A stretch of 64,000 bases of DNA from Halorubellus sp034808145 (GTDB taxonomy: Archaea; Halobacteriota; Halobacteria; Halobacteriales; Natrialbaceae), in the NCBI RefSeq assembly GCF_034808145.1, contig NZ_JAXHGM010000001.1, forward strand, positions 372,001 to 436,000, written 5' to 3'. The notes under the pieces are model-generated. The model was not told where the DNA came from and did not search any database. It worked only from the letters and a program-made list of their open reading frames with translations. Position 1 is the stretch's first letter, and each line of letters starts with the position of its first letter. A program made the translations under genes and the position numbers. Positions 41,023 through 49,840 of this stretch are shown here, piece by piece.

Positions 41023-43401
41023 TCAGAGCTCGCGACGGCCGCCGTGGCCGGGGTAGTCGCGCTCGAACCGGTCCTCGAGGTCGGCGTGGTCGATGCGGAC
41101 GACCGTCGGCCGGCCGTGCGGGCACGCGAAGGGATTCTCGCAGTCGTCGAGCGCCTCCAGCAACTCGACGACCGACCCCTCCGTCAGGGACGTGTTCGCG
41201 GTGACCGAGGGATAGCACGCGAGGTCCGCGACGAACGCGTCCGCGAGCGCGTCGACGGTCTCGGCGCCGTCGTCGTCGCTCGCGACGAATCCCGACAGGA
41301 CGTTCCGGACGTCGCCGGGGTCGAGCGTCTCGTCGAACACCGCGGGCACCGTCGTCACCGTCACCTCCCGGGAGCCAGTCGCGTCGTCGCCTCCGGCGTC
41401 GTCACCGTCGACGTCGTCGCTTCCGGCAGTGTCGCTTCCGGCGTCGTCGCTGCCGGTGGTGTCGGTCCGTTCGGCGTGGAACCCGAGCGTCGCGAGCGCC
41501 TCGCGGTACGCGGGGAACGCCTCGGCCTCGCCCGCGGTCAGTTCGAGCGTCACGGGTTCGGCGAGCGCTTGCGCGGTCGCGTCCGCCTCGAACGCCGCCC
41601 GCAACCGCTCGTAGTTCACGCGCTCGTCCGCGGCGTGCTGGTCGACGAGCACCAGCCCGTCGTCGGTCTCCGCGACGAGGTACGTGTCGCGGTACTGGCC
41701 GAGGACGCGCATCGACGGCAACCGGCCGTACTCGCCTGCCGGCGTCGCCGCCTCGCCCGTCAACGTCCGCTGTTCCGCGGCGCCATCGAACCGTCGTCCG
41801 TCGCCCGAGGACTTCCGGTCCGCCACGGGCCGATGGTCGCCCGCGGCCGAGGTGGACCCACCAGACGCCGAGGTGGACTCACCAGTGGCCGGGGTGGACT
41901 CACCAGTGGCCGGGGTGGACTCGCTCGCGGTCGACACACCAGTGGAACCGCTCGTGCTCGTCGACCCCGACGTGGACCCCGTCGCCTCGGTCGAACTCGC
42001 GTCAGTCGAGCCCGCGTCAGTCGAACTCGCGCCCGCAGACGAGTCGGCGTCGGTCGCACGCGCTCGCCGCTCGCTCGCGTCGCGCGTCGTCTCGTCGTCG
42101 ACCGGCGTGGACGCGTCCGCCGCGACCGGACTGCCGGACTCGTCGCCACCGGCGCCGTGATTCGCCCCAGAGTCATCCTTGGCGTCGACGGTGGTCGACT
42201 CGCTCTCGGCGTCGCCGCGGTCATCGTCGTCGTCCGCCCGCGGCACGTCGTCCTGCGATGCGTCGGCCGACTCGACCGCGGGGTCGTCGGCGGGACCCTC
42301 GGTGTCGAGGTCGGTCGCGGTCGTCGGCTCGACCGCCGCCTCCGGCGGCTTCGACCGGCCGCGTGGCGCGCTCGACCGGACGAGGCCCGCGTCGAGCAGC
42401 GTCTCCTCGACGGCCGCGCGCACCTGGCGTTTCATCGCCGCCTCGTCCGCGAACCGGACCTCCATCTTCCGCGGGTGGACGTTCACGTCCACGTCCCCCG
42501 CCGGGACGTCGAGGAACAGCGCGGTGAAGGGATAGCGGTCCGCGTCCAGCTGCCCGCCGTACGCCTCGACGACGGCCTCGCGGACCGCGCTCGCGGACAC
42601 CGCGCGACCGTTCACGAACACCGAGACGTACTCGCGCGCGCTCCGGTTCGTCTCGGGGTCCGACACGAGCCCGTGGACGTCGTCCAGCGGCCCGTCCGGG
42701 AGCGCCACGTCGACGTCGTCGACAGCGTGCATCGCCTCCGCGACCTCGCGACCGTACACCGCCATCACGGTCGCGAGGCGGTCACCGCGCCCGGGCGTCG
42801 CGAACACCTCCCGGTCGTCGTGCGAGAGCGAGACCGCGACGTCCGGGTTCGCGAGCGCGTACGACCGCACCACGCGGTTGACGTGCGCGAACTCCGTCGG
42901 CGTCGTCTTCAGGTACTTCTCGCGAGCCGGCGTGTTGTAGAACAGGTCCCGCACCTCGATGGTCGTCCCCGCCGGACACCCGACCTCGGTCACCGACTCG
43001 ACCTCGCCGCCCGCGTACACGAGCTCGGTGCCCGTCTCGGCGTCGTGCGGGCGCGTCCTGATCGTCAGCCGCGACACCGCACCGATGGTGTGCAGCGCCT
43101 CGCCGCGGAACCCGAGCGTCGACACTCCGGCTTCGAGGTCCTCGACGTCCCGTATCTTGCTCGTCGTGTGCTCGCGGACCGCCGCGCGCACGTCCGCCTC
43201 GGTCATCCCGTGCCCGTCGTCGCGCACGGTCACACCGTCGACCCCACCGTCTTCGACGCCGACCGTGACGCGTGACGCGCCCGCGTCCAGCGCGTTCTCG
43301 ACGAGTTCTTTCACCACCGAGGCCGGTCGTTCGACGACCTCCCCGGCCGCGATGCGCTCGACGGTCCTCGCGTCGAGCTCGCGGATGTCCGTCTCTGTCA
43401 T
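41023..43401 (-). CDS. mutL: DNA mismatch repair protein MutL
   Basis: 792 residues. The N-terminal GHKL ATPase is complete: ERIAAGEVVERPASVVKELVENALDAGA, VRDDGHGM, TSKIRDVEDLE and STLGFRGEAL; FYNTPAREKYLK follows. A linker of roughly 200 residues (about 375-575) is dominated by Ser, Thr, Gly and Asp with tandem STPATGE units, far longer than usual. The C-terminal dimer domain starts MRVLGQYRDTYLV, with DQHAADERVNYE and ACPHGRPT; a second repetitive insert (GSDDAGSDTAGSDD) interrupts it. The ATG at 43401 matches the family. Confidence 0.94.
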   Translation of the reverse strand: MTETDIRELDARTVERIAAGEVVERPASVVKELVENALDAGASRVTVGVEDGGVDGVTVRDDGHGMTEADVRAAVREHTTSKIRDVEDLEAGVSTLGFRGEALHTIGAVSRLTIRTRPHDAETGTELVYAGGEVESVTEVGCPAGTTIEVRDLFYNTPAREKYLKTTPTEFAHVNRVVRSYALANPDVAVSLSHDDREVFATPGRGDRLATVMAVYGREVAEAMHAVDDVDVALPDGPLDDVHGLVSDPETNRSAREYVSVFVNGRAVSASAVREAVVEAYGGQLDADRYPFTALFLDVPAGDVDVNVHPRKMEVRFADEAAMKRQVRAAVEETLLDAGLVRSSAPRGRSKPPEAAVEPTTATDLDTEGPADDPAVESADASQDDVPRADDDDDRGDAESESTTVDAKDDSGANHGAGGDESGSPVAADASTPVDDETTRDASERRARATDADSSAGASSTDAGSTDASSTEATGSTSGSTSTSGSTGVSTASESTPATGESTPATGESTSASGGSTSAAGDHRPVADRKSSGDGRRFDGAAEQRTLTGEAATPAGEYGRLPSMRVLGQYRDTYLVAETDDGLVLVDQHAADERVNYERLRAAFEADATAQALAEPVTLELTAGEAEAFPAYREALATLGFHAERTDTTGSDDAGSDTAGSDDVDGDDAGGDDATGSREVTVTTVPAVFDETLDPGDVRNVLSGFVASDDDGAETVDALADAFVADLACYPSVTANTSLTEGSVVELLEALDDCENPFACPHGRPTVVRIDHADLEDRFERDYPGHGGRREL

Positions 43402-43442
43402 GTCCGGGTCGACGGGCGGCGACGTCAAACGCGTGACGGTCG

Positions 43443-43781
43443 CTACCGTCCCGGGTCGTCGTCGAGGAGCGTGCGCGCGATGCGGTCGCGGTCCGCCATC
43501 GCGCCGCCGACGGCCCCGGCCGGGAACGGCCCGACGCCGAGCGCGCCCAAGCGCTCGGTGCGCGCCGTCCAGACCGCCGAAAGCGTCACCGTACTCCCCG
43601 GTTCCGTCTCCGGGAGGTACTCCGCGGGCATCGAGATGGCGCCGTCCTCGACGACGTGCAGCGTCCGCAGTCCCTCGTAGGCGGTCCGCGCGTCCGCGTC
43701 GAGGTCGCTCGGCCAGAACTCGGGAACGAGGACGACCCGTCCGCCGTCCGGTTCGACCCTGAACGTCGCTTCCGCGTCCAT
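43443..43781 (-). CDS. Conserved haloarchaeal protein of unknown function
   Basis: 112 residues with no membrane segment and no recognised motif. The first half reads as alternating strands (ATFRVEPDGGRVVLVPEFWP); the second half contains a Gly/Ala/Pro-rich turn (GVGPFPAGAVGG). It lies upstream of mutL on the same strand with a 41-base spacer and may be part of its transcript. It is kept as real because of its position and normal codon use. Confidence 0.6.
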   Translation of the reverse strand: MDAEATFRVEPDGGRVVLVPEFWPSDLDADARTAYEGLRTLHVVEDGAISMPAEYLPETEPGSTVTLSAVWTARTERLGALGVGPFPAGAVGGAMADRDRIARTLLDDDPGR

Positions 43782-43903
43782 GCGTCACGCTAGCAGTCGA
43801 GCGCGCTAAACGTTGACGAACCACGTGGCTGGTGAGCGACGCGACCCGCACGCACGATGCCCCGTTCGTCAACCCGATACCCCTCTGGAGCGAACGAGCG
43901 GGC

Positions 43904-44374
43904 ATGCAACCAGCCGCCGCACCAGGGTTCGAGGTACCGCTCCGGTTCCTCGCCGGTATCGGCGCCGCCGTCGTCGCCACGCTCGCGATGGACGCCGTCA
44001 TGGCACGCCGTCCCGAAGGCGCCACGCCACCGACCGTCGCCGCCGGCGTCCTCACCGACCGCCGCCCCGACCGCGCACCCGAACGACTCGCGACCGTCGT
44101 CCACTACCTCGCCGGCGGTCTCAGCGGCGGGCTCTACGTCTGGCTCCTGTACGCGACCGAAGCCGCGCTCGACGTCGACAGCGCCGTCGAGACCGTCGCC
44201 GCCGCGGCCGTCCTCCTCGTCCTCATGGTCGGGTTCTTCGCCGTCGTCGTCCTCCCGCGGTCGCGCATCCAACCCGACCGGCTCCCCGCCGTCCGCCGCG
44301 ACTGGACGCTCTCCGCGGGCACCTACGTCGTCGTCCTCGCACCGCTCGTCGCGCTCGCGAGCGCACGCCTCTGA
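43904..44374 (+). CDS. Four-helix membrane protein
   Basis: 156 residues from the ATG at 43904 (MQPAAAPGFEVPLRFLAG). Four hydrophobic segments (about 11-30, 58-78, 88-112 and 134-154) are separated by short Arg/Asp loops. The segment after the first helix (MARRPEGATPPTVAAGVL) is the most distinctive. A GTG at 43832 could extend it by 24 residues. The family is not recognised. Confidence 0.65.
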   Translation: MQPAAAPGFEVPLRFLAGIGAAVVATLAMDAVMARRPEGATPPTVAAGVLTDRRPDRAPERLATVVHYLAGGLSGGLYVWLLYATEAALDVDSAVETVAAAAVLLVLMVGFFAVVVLPRSRIQPDRLPAVRRDWTLSAGTYVVVLAPLVALASARL

Positions 44375-44413
44375 CCGACACACGCTAAAAGAAACCTGTC
44401 GCGCCGCGGGCCC

Positions 44414-45766
44414 TCAGAACGTCTCGAGGTAGCGGTCCTTCTCCCACTCGGAGACGGAGACGCGGTAGTCCTGGAACTCCGAGCGCTTCGCCTCGAGGAA
44501 CTTCTCCGTGACGTGCTCGCCGAGCGCGTCCTGGATGACCTCGTCCGCCTCGAGCGCGTCCAGCGCCTCGCCGAGGTTCTCCGGGAGCGTGTCGATACCG
44601 TACTCCTCGCGCTTGGCCTCGTCGAACTCGTAGATGTTCTCACGGACCGGGTCGTCGCAGTCCATGCCCTGCTCGATGCCGTCGAGCCCGGCGTGGATGA
44701 GCGCCGCGAACGCGAGATACGGGTTACACGACGGGTCCGGGAAGCGGGCCTCGATGCGCGAGGCGGCGGGGACGCGCGCCGCCGGCTTCCGGATGAGCGC
44801 CGAGCGGTTCCGGTCGGACCACGCGACGTACACCGGCGCCTCGTAGCCCGGCACCAGGCGCTTGTAGGAGTTCACCGTCGGGTTCGCGACCGCCGCGATC
44901 GCGGGCGCGTGCTCGAGGATACCGGCCGTGAACTGCTTGGCGGTCTCGCTCAGGTCGAACTCGTCGTCGCCGTCGTGGAACGCGTTCTCGCCGTCGCGGA
45001 ACAGCGAGAAGTGCGTGTGCATCCCGCTGCCGTTGATGCGCGCGATAGGCTTCGGCATGAACGTCGCGTGCAGGTCGTGCTCGGACGCGATGGCGCGAAC
45101 GACCGCGCGGAACGTCGCGACGTTGTCGGCCGTCGACAGCGCGTCGTCGTACTCGAAGTTGATCTCGTGCTGGCCCTGCGCGACCTCGTGGTGGCTCGCC
45201 TCGATCTCGAACCCCATGGACTCGAGGCCGAAGATGATGTCGCGGCGGACGTCCTGCGCGAGGTCCTTCGGCGCCAGGTCGAAGTAGCCGCCGGCGTCGT
45301 TCGTCTTCGTCGTCGCACGCCCGTCCTCGTCCTCCTCGAACAGGAAGAACTCCGGTTCGGGCGCGGCGTTGACCGTGTAGCCGAGTTCGTCAGCGCGCTC
45401 GATGGCGTCCTTCAGGACGCCGCGCGGGTCGCCCGAGAACGGCTCGCCCGTGGACGTGTTGATGACGTCGCACATGAGGCGCGCGGCGCCACCGTCCTCG
45501 GTGGTCCGCCACGGGAGCACGGCGAACGTCTCCGGGTCGGGGTCCAGGCGCATGTCGGACTCCTGGATGCGGACGAAACCGTTGATCGAGGAGCCGTCGA
45601 AGTAGATGCCCTCCGTGAACGCCTTCTCGGCCTGGCGCGCCGGGACGGACACGTTCTTGACGGTCCCGAGGATGTCCGTGAACTGCAGCCGCAGGAAGTC
45701 GATGTTCTCTTCGTCGATGGTCTCCAGCACCGCTTCCTCCTTCTCGGAGAGGTTGCCGCTTGTCAT
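44414..45766 (-). CDS. glnA: Glutamine synthetase
   Basis: 450 residues of type I glutamine synthetase, which makes glutamine from glutamate, ammonia and ATP as a dodecamer. Motifs in order: DFLRLQFTDILGTVKNV, FDGSSINGF, APEPEFFLF (metal Glu), HHEVAQGQHEINF, INGSGMHTHFSLF, NRSALIRKP and ARFPDPSCNPYLAF. No adenylylation Tyr segment is evident, as expected for the alpha-type archaeal enzyme. It is divergent from lrp, with a shared 125-base control region. Confidence 0.97.
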   Translation of the reverse strand: MTSGNLSEKEEAVLETIDEENIDFLRLQFTDILGTVKNVSVPARQAEKAFTEGIYFDGSSINGFVRIQESDMRLDPDPETFAVLPWRTTEDGGAARLMCDVINTSTGEPFSGDPRGVLKDAIERADELGYTVNAAPEPEFFLFEEDEDGRATTKTNDAGGYFDLAPKDLAQDVRRDIIFGLESMGFEIEASHHEVAQGQHEINFEYDDALSTADNVATFRAVVRAIASEHDLHATFMPKPIARINGSGMHTHFSLFRDGENAFHDGDDEFDLSETAKQFTAGILEHAPAIAAVANPTVNSYKRLVPGYEAPVYVAWSDRNRSALIRKPAARVPAASRIEARFPDPSCNPYLAFAALIHAGLDGIEQGMDCDDPVRENIYEFDEAKREEYGIDTLPENLGEALDALEADEVIQDALGEHVTEKFLEAKRSEFQDYRVSVSEWEKDRYLETF

Positions 45767-45891
45767 CTTATGCTCGCTTCGATAAACTACTTCCAGTACA
45801 AAAACCTTAGTGCTGTACGCAAACTTTCGCCCATCTCGAACCGATTGTACGTTCGTAAAGTTCTAAACCCTCCGGGGCGCACGTTGGAGCA
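45767..45891. promoter_or_regulatory. Shared glnA-lrp control region
   Basis: 125 A+T-rich bases. TTCTAAAC at 45861-45868 is the likely TATA element of lrp. Toward glnA, the minus strand reads AAGGTTTTTGTACTGG. AACTTT near 45827 and AAAGTT near 45857 form an inverted pair, and GTACG occurs twice. These are candidate Lrp sites. Confidence 0.45.
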
Positions 45892-46347
45892 ATGACGTAC
45901 GAAAATCTCGATGCGAAGCTAGTGAATGCACTTCTCGGCGACGGTCGGGCGAGCCTTCGGTCGCTCGCGGAGGACCTCGACGTCTCCGTGACCACGGTCT
46001 CGAACCACCTCAGCGACCTCGAGGATCAGGGCGTCATCCGCGGGTACACGCCCGTCGTCGACTACGACGAGCTCGGGTACGACGTGACGGCGTTCATCCA
46101 GCTGAAGGTCGAAGGGAGCGCGCTCCCGGACATCACGGAGCGCCTGCAGGGTCACAAGCAGATGACCTCGGTCTACGAGGTCACGGGCGACTACGACGTC
46201 GTCGCCGTCGGGAAGTTCCTCGACACTGACGGGATGAACGCCCAGATCAAGGAGCTGCTCACCGACCCGGACATCAACGAGTCGAACACGAGCGTCGTCC
46301 TCAACACCGTCAACGAGAACGAACAGTTCACGCTGGACGTCGAGTGA
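45892..46347 (+). CDS. lrp: Lrp/AsnC family regulator
   Basis: 151 residues. The N-terminal winged helix (LDAKLVNALLGDGRASLRSLAEDLDVSVTTVSNHLSDLEDQGVIRGYTP) is followed by the RAM/effector domain (FIQLKVEGSALPDITERLQG, YEVTGDYDVVAVGKF), which binds amino acids and oligomerises. Its place opposite glnA and the shared promoter point to control of nitrogen assimilation. It is followed at once by a cluster of hairpin repeats. Confidence 0.95.
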   Translation: MTYENLDAKLVNALLGDGRASLRSLAEDLDVSVTTVSNHLSDLEDQGVIRGYTPVVDYDELGYDVTAFIQLKVEGSALPDITERLQGHKQMTSVYEVTGDYDVVAVGKFLDTDGMNAQIKELLTDPDINESNTSVVLNTVNENEQFTLDVE

Positions 46348-46358
46348 ACTGACTCGAC

Positions 46359-46480
46359 CAGCGTACGACCGCCGCCAGGCGGTCGTTTCCCTGCCGCTGG
46401 CACGAGCGTACGCCGACCGCCAGGTCGGCGTCTCCTGACGGGTCGCGCGACCGGACGACCGCCTCCAGGCGGCCGTTTCC
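46359..46480. repeat. Hairpin-repeat cluster 1 (3 units, 45-bp period)
   Basis: Three units, each an 8-bp stem around a CGCCAG or CTCCAG loop: stems at 46365-46372/46379-46386, 46410-46417/46424-46431 and 46455-46462/46469-46476. The stem arms change together between units (ACGACCGC with GCGGTCGT, ACGCCGAC with GTCGGCGT), so pairing is kept; the third has one mismatch. Each is followed by TTTCC or CTCC, and unit 2 is preceded by CACGAGCGT. The cluster lies directly behind the lrp stop. Confidence 0.85.
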
Positions 46481-46583
46481 CTGTTGTTCGTCCGAGCGTT
46501 TGCCGTGTGCGAGGGTGTGGTGGCTCCGGCGTCGCCTGCCGGAAGCGGACGTCACTTTTGCGTGTTTCGAGTACGGGGACGCA

Positions 46584-47897
46584 ATGAGTACGCGTTTCGC
46601 TACGACCGAGGAGCTGGTCGCGGATCTGGAGGCGCGGTCGTTCGAGCGACCGCCGGCTATCGTCTGTAACGCGCACGTCACGGGGCTCGGGGTCGCTCGC
46701 GCGCTCGCGGCGCACGACGTCCCGGTCATCGCGCTCGACCGGACGCCGGACGGCGTCGCGCCGGGGTCGACGGCGGTCGCGGCTGCGGGCGCGGTGACGT
46801 ACCCGCTCGACGACCTCGACGGGTTCCGCGCGGACGTGGAGGCGGTCGCGGACGCCGTGGCGGGCGAGCCGGTGGCGTTCGCGTGCATGGACGAGTGGGT
46901 GCACGCGCTTGTCGCCGCGGACCCCGACGGCGTTCGACTCCCGTTCGCGACCGAGGCAATCGACGGCGTGCTCGACAAGACCGCGCTGTACGCGCGCTGC
47001 GAGCGACTCGACGTCCCGTATCCCGAGACGTATCGCGTCGAGGAGGCCGGCGTCGACGGTGACGGGCCGCCCGTGCGGTCCGCGGACGCGGCCGCGGACG
47101 CGCTCGGGTTCCCGCTCGTCGTCAAGCCGGCGCGCAAGCGCGAGTTCGAGGAGGCGGTCGGGACGAACGTCGTCGAGGTCGCGGACCGCCAGGAGTTCCG
47201 CGAGGTCGTCGACGGCGCGGCCGAACAGGGCATCCGCGTGATGGCCCAGGAGAAGGTCGCGGTCGCCGAGGGCGAGGACCGGTCGCTCGCGTCGTACCGG
47301 AATCCCGACGGCGACGTCCTCGGGGTCGTCGGGAACGCGCGCGTCCGGCATCCGCGCGGGTTCGGGACGTCCTGCGTCGTGGACGTCGTCGACGGTCCGG
47401 CGGTACGCGAGCGCGCCGAGGCGGTCCTCGACGACGCCGACTACCACGGTATCAGCGAGAGCGAGTTCGTCTACGACGAGTCCCGCGAGGAGTACGTCCT
47501 CCTCGACGTGAACACGCGCCCCTGGAAGTGGATAACGCTCCCCGTCGCCGCCGGCGCGAACCTCCCGATGGCCGCGTACGCCGCCACGGTCGACGACGCC
47601 ACCTACGAGCCCGGTCGCTCCGCCGACGCCCACGACGCCAGCGACGCCCGCGACACACGCGACCCGCGGTGGGTGTTCCTCGCGGACTACGTCCAGGAGG
47701 TCGCCGCGAACGGCGGCGACGTCCTCTCCCGGGAGGACTGGCACGCGGTCGCGCAGGGCGACGTCGCGCCCGCGGCCCTCGCCGGCGGCGACGGGAGCGA
47801 CCTCGTCGCGGGCGTCTACCGACCCGACGACCCGGACCCGACCTACCAGCTCCTGCGGACCGAACTCGGGCTCCGCGAGTACTACTGCGCCTGCTGA
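46584..47897 (+). CDS. ATP-grasp carboxylate-amine ligase
   Basis: 437 residues. An N-terminal nucleotide-like domain (AIVCNAHVTGLGVARALAAHDVPVIALDRTPDGVA) precedes an ATP-grasp domain: the ATP lid FPLVVKPARKREFEEAVG, the adenine region VMAQEKVAVAEG and Mg ligands in EYVLLDVNTRPWKW. It resembles CPSase-large-subunit-like ligases that act on small or cell-surface acids; the substrate is unknown. The ATG at 46584 begins the conserved region. Confidence 0.8.
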   Translation: MSTRFATTEELVADLEARSFERPPAIVCNAHVTGLGVARALAAHDVPVIALDRTPDGVAPGSTAVAAAGAVTYPLDDLDGFRADVEAVADAVAGEPVAFACMDEWVHALVAADPDGVRLPFATEAIDGVLDKTALYARCERLDVPYPETYRVEEAGVDGDGPPVRSADAAADALGFPLVVKPARKREFEEAVGTNVVEVADRQEFREVVDGAAEQGIRVMAQEKVAVAEGEDRSLASYRNPDGDVLGVVGNARVRHPRGFGTSCVVDVVDGPAVRERAEAVLDDADYHGISESEFVYDESREEYVLLDVNTRPWKWITLPVAAGANLPMAAYAATVDDATYEPGRSADAHDASDARDTRDPRWVFLADYVQEVAANGGDVLSREDWHAVAQGDVAPAALAGGDGSDLVAGVYRPDDPDPTYQLLRTELGLREYYCAC

Positions 47898-48037
47898 GCG
47901 GCGACGCCGACCCCGATGCGACGGGCGGGTGCCAGCGGCCCGCGGCGGCAGCCGGTCGTTCTCGCCGGTACCGCGCGGACCCCGGGAGACTCGCCGCTAC
48001 CGCGGGCCCTTACGACGTTCGCGCGGTACGCGAGTCC

Positions 48038-49390
48038 ATGACCGACGACCACGTTCGCCTCAACCTCTTCACGATGAACGCGGTGGAGCACGTCACCGTC
48101 GGCTCCTGGCGGTACCCAGGCGACCAGTCCCAGCGGTACGCCGACCGCGAGTACTGGACCGAGGTCGCCCGGACCGCCGAACGCGGCGGGTTCGACGGCG
48201 TGTTCTTCGCTGACGTCCGCGGGATCTACGACGTCTACGACGACAGCCGCGACCCAGCCATCGAGCGCGCCGTGCAGACGCCGTCGAACGACCCCACGTA
48301 CCTGATTCCCGCGATGGCCGAGGTCACCGAGCACCTCGGGTTCGCGGTGACGAAGTCGACGTCGTACAACCACCCCTACCAGCTCGCCCGCGAGTTCTCG
48401 ACGCTCGACCACGTCACGGACGGGCGCGTCGCGTTCAACGTCGTCACGAGCTACCTCGAATCGGCGGCGGCGAACCTCGGCGTCGGCGACCGCATGGACC
48501 ACGACGAGCGCTACGACCGCGCGGACGAGTTCATGGACGTCTGTTACGCGCTCTGGGAGGACTCGTGGGACGACGACGCGGTCGTCCACGACCGCGACGC
48601 CGGCCGGTACAGCGACCCCGAGAAGGTGCGCGCGATCGAGCACGACGGCGAGCACTTCCAGGTCCCCGGCCCCCACGGCTGCGAGCCCAGCCCGCAGCGG
48701 ACGCCGGTCGTCTACCAGGCCGGGTCCAGCGACCGCGGGCGCGAGTTCGCCGCGAAGAACGCCGAAGCCGTCTTCGTCTCCCAGCCGACGCCCGAGAAGG
48801 TCGAGGAGTACATGGCGGACCTCCGCGAGCGCGCCGCCGACCACGGCCGGGACCCCGACGAACTCGCGTTCTTCCCCGGCATCGTCCCCGTCGTCGCCCC
48901 GACCGAGGCCCTCGCCGAAGCGAAGGAGGAGAGCTACCGGGACGCCGTCGACGTTGAGGGCGTGCTCGCGCTCCTCTCGGGGTTCGTGGACATGGACCTG
49001 AGCGAACTCGACCCCGACCAGCGCATCGAGCACATCGAGACCGAGGCCATCCAGGGCACCGTCAACGCGTTCGCCGGCGGCGAGAGCGAGTGGACGGTCC
49101 GCGAGATGGCTGAGTTCGCCGGGCTCGGCACCACCAGCCCGGTCGTCGTCGGCACCCCCGAGCAGGTCGCCGACGAGATCGAGTACTGGTACCGCGACGT
49201 CGGCGTCGACGGCTTCAACGTCAAGGAGGTCGCGCGCCCCGAGACCCTCACGGACTTCGTCGACCTCGTCGTCCCCGAACTCCGCGAGCGCGACCTGCTG
49301 CGAGACGAGTACGAGGGCGACACCCTCCGCGGGAACCTGTTCGGTCGCGACCGCCTCAGCGACACGCACCCCGCGAAGCAGGACGGGTAA
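48038..49390 (+). CDS. NtaA/DszA-type luciferase-like monooxygenase
   Basis: 450 residues. LNLFTMNAVEHVTVGSWRYP at the start, a TIM-barrel core with FFADVRGIYDVYDD, AVTKSTSYNHPYQLAREFSTLDHVTDGR and VYQAGSSDRGREFAAKNAE mark the NtaA/SnaA/DszA group, which oxidise S- or N-containing compounds with FMNH2. F420H2 use is less likely here. A flavin reductase is not adjacent. The ATG at 48038 starts the first strand. Confidence 0.88.
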   Translation: MTDDHVRLNLFTMNAVEHVTVGSWRYPGDQSQRYADREYWTEVARTAERGGFDGVFFADVRGIYDVYDDSRDPAIERAVQTPSNDPTYLIPAMAEVTEHLGFAVTKSTSYNHPYQLAREFSTLDHVTDGRVAFNVVTSYLESAAANLGVGDRMDHDERYDRADEFMDVCYALWEDSWDDDAVVHDRDAGRYSDPEKVRAIEHDGEHFQVPGPHGCEPSPQRTPVVYQAGSSDRGREFAAKNAEAVFVSQPTPEKVEEYMADLRERAADHGRDPDELAFFPGIVPVVAPTEALAEAKEESYRDAVDVEGVLALLSGFVDMDLSELDPDQRIEHIETEAIQGTVNAFAGGESEWTVREMAEFAGLGTTSPVVVGTPEQVADEIEYWYRDVGVDGFNVKEVARPETLTDFVDLVVPELRERDLLRDEYEGDTLRGNLFGRDRLSDTHPAKQDG

Positions 49391-49444
49391 CCTCTCCCGG
49401 GGTGCACACAAGAATTATCAAAGCAAGTGTACCTTTAGTGGCGT

Positions 49445-49678
49445 GTGGACGCGGTAGAGAAGGCGAAATTCGTGGCGGCTGCTATTACCACCCTTCTTGT
49501 GGGAGTTCCACTGCTGGCCTGCTTCCCGCACATCGGCAAATCTGGCTCTGATATGTATGCCTGTGTCTTCCCGACCATCCTACAGACTACGACACCGAAC
49601 TCGAGGCTGGTATTCGCTGTCGGGCTGGTATTCTTGGGGGGTATCGCTTGGCGGTGGCGAGACAGCGGAGGCTTCTGA
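49445..49678 (+). CDS. Small two-helix membrane protein
   Basis: 77 residues from a GTG at 49445. Two hydrophobic segments (about 8-28 and 54-70) are joined by a loop with PHIGKSGSDMYACVFPT. G+C content is clearly lower than in neighbours, suggesting recent acquisition or relaxed selection. CTTTAG at 49432-49437 is too close to serve as a normal TATA. The family is not recognised, and it could be an orphan. Confidence 0.45.
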   Translation: MDAVEKAKFVAAAITTLLVGVPLLACFPHIGKSGSDMYACVFPTILQTTTPNSRLVFAVGLVFLGGIAWRWRDSGGF

Positions 49679-49840
49679 AATCCGGATTCAATCACGTAAT
49701 TGGCTGATGGCGTCCGGCGATTCCTCTCGGTGAGCTAGTTCACTTGACGTGTCTATCAGGCGTCGAAGAAAGACCGCAACGTGTTCTGAGTCAGTGCGTG
49801 GCGCGAACGGCTGGGGGGTGTGAAGTTATCGAACCGAGCT

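Noticed and set aside
46359..46480. CRISPR array
   Set aside because: Only three units; repeats and spacers are not distinct, the unit contains a hairpin with covarying arms, and no cas gene is present.
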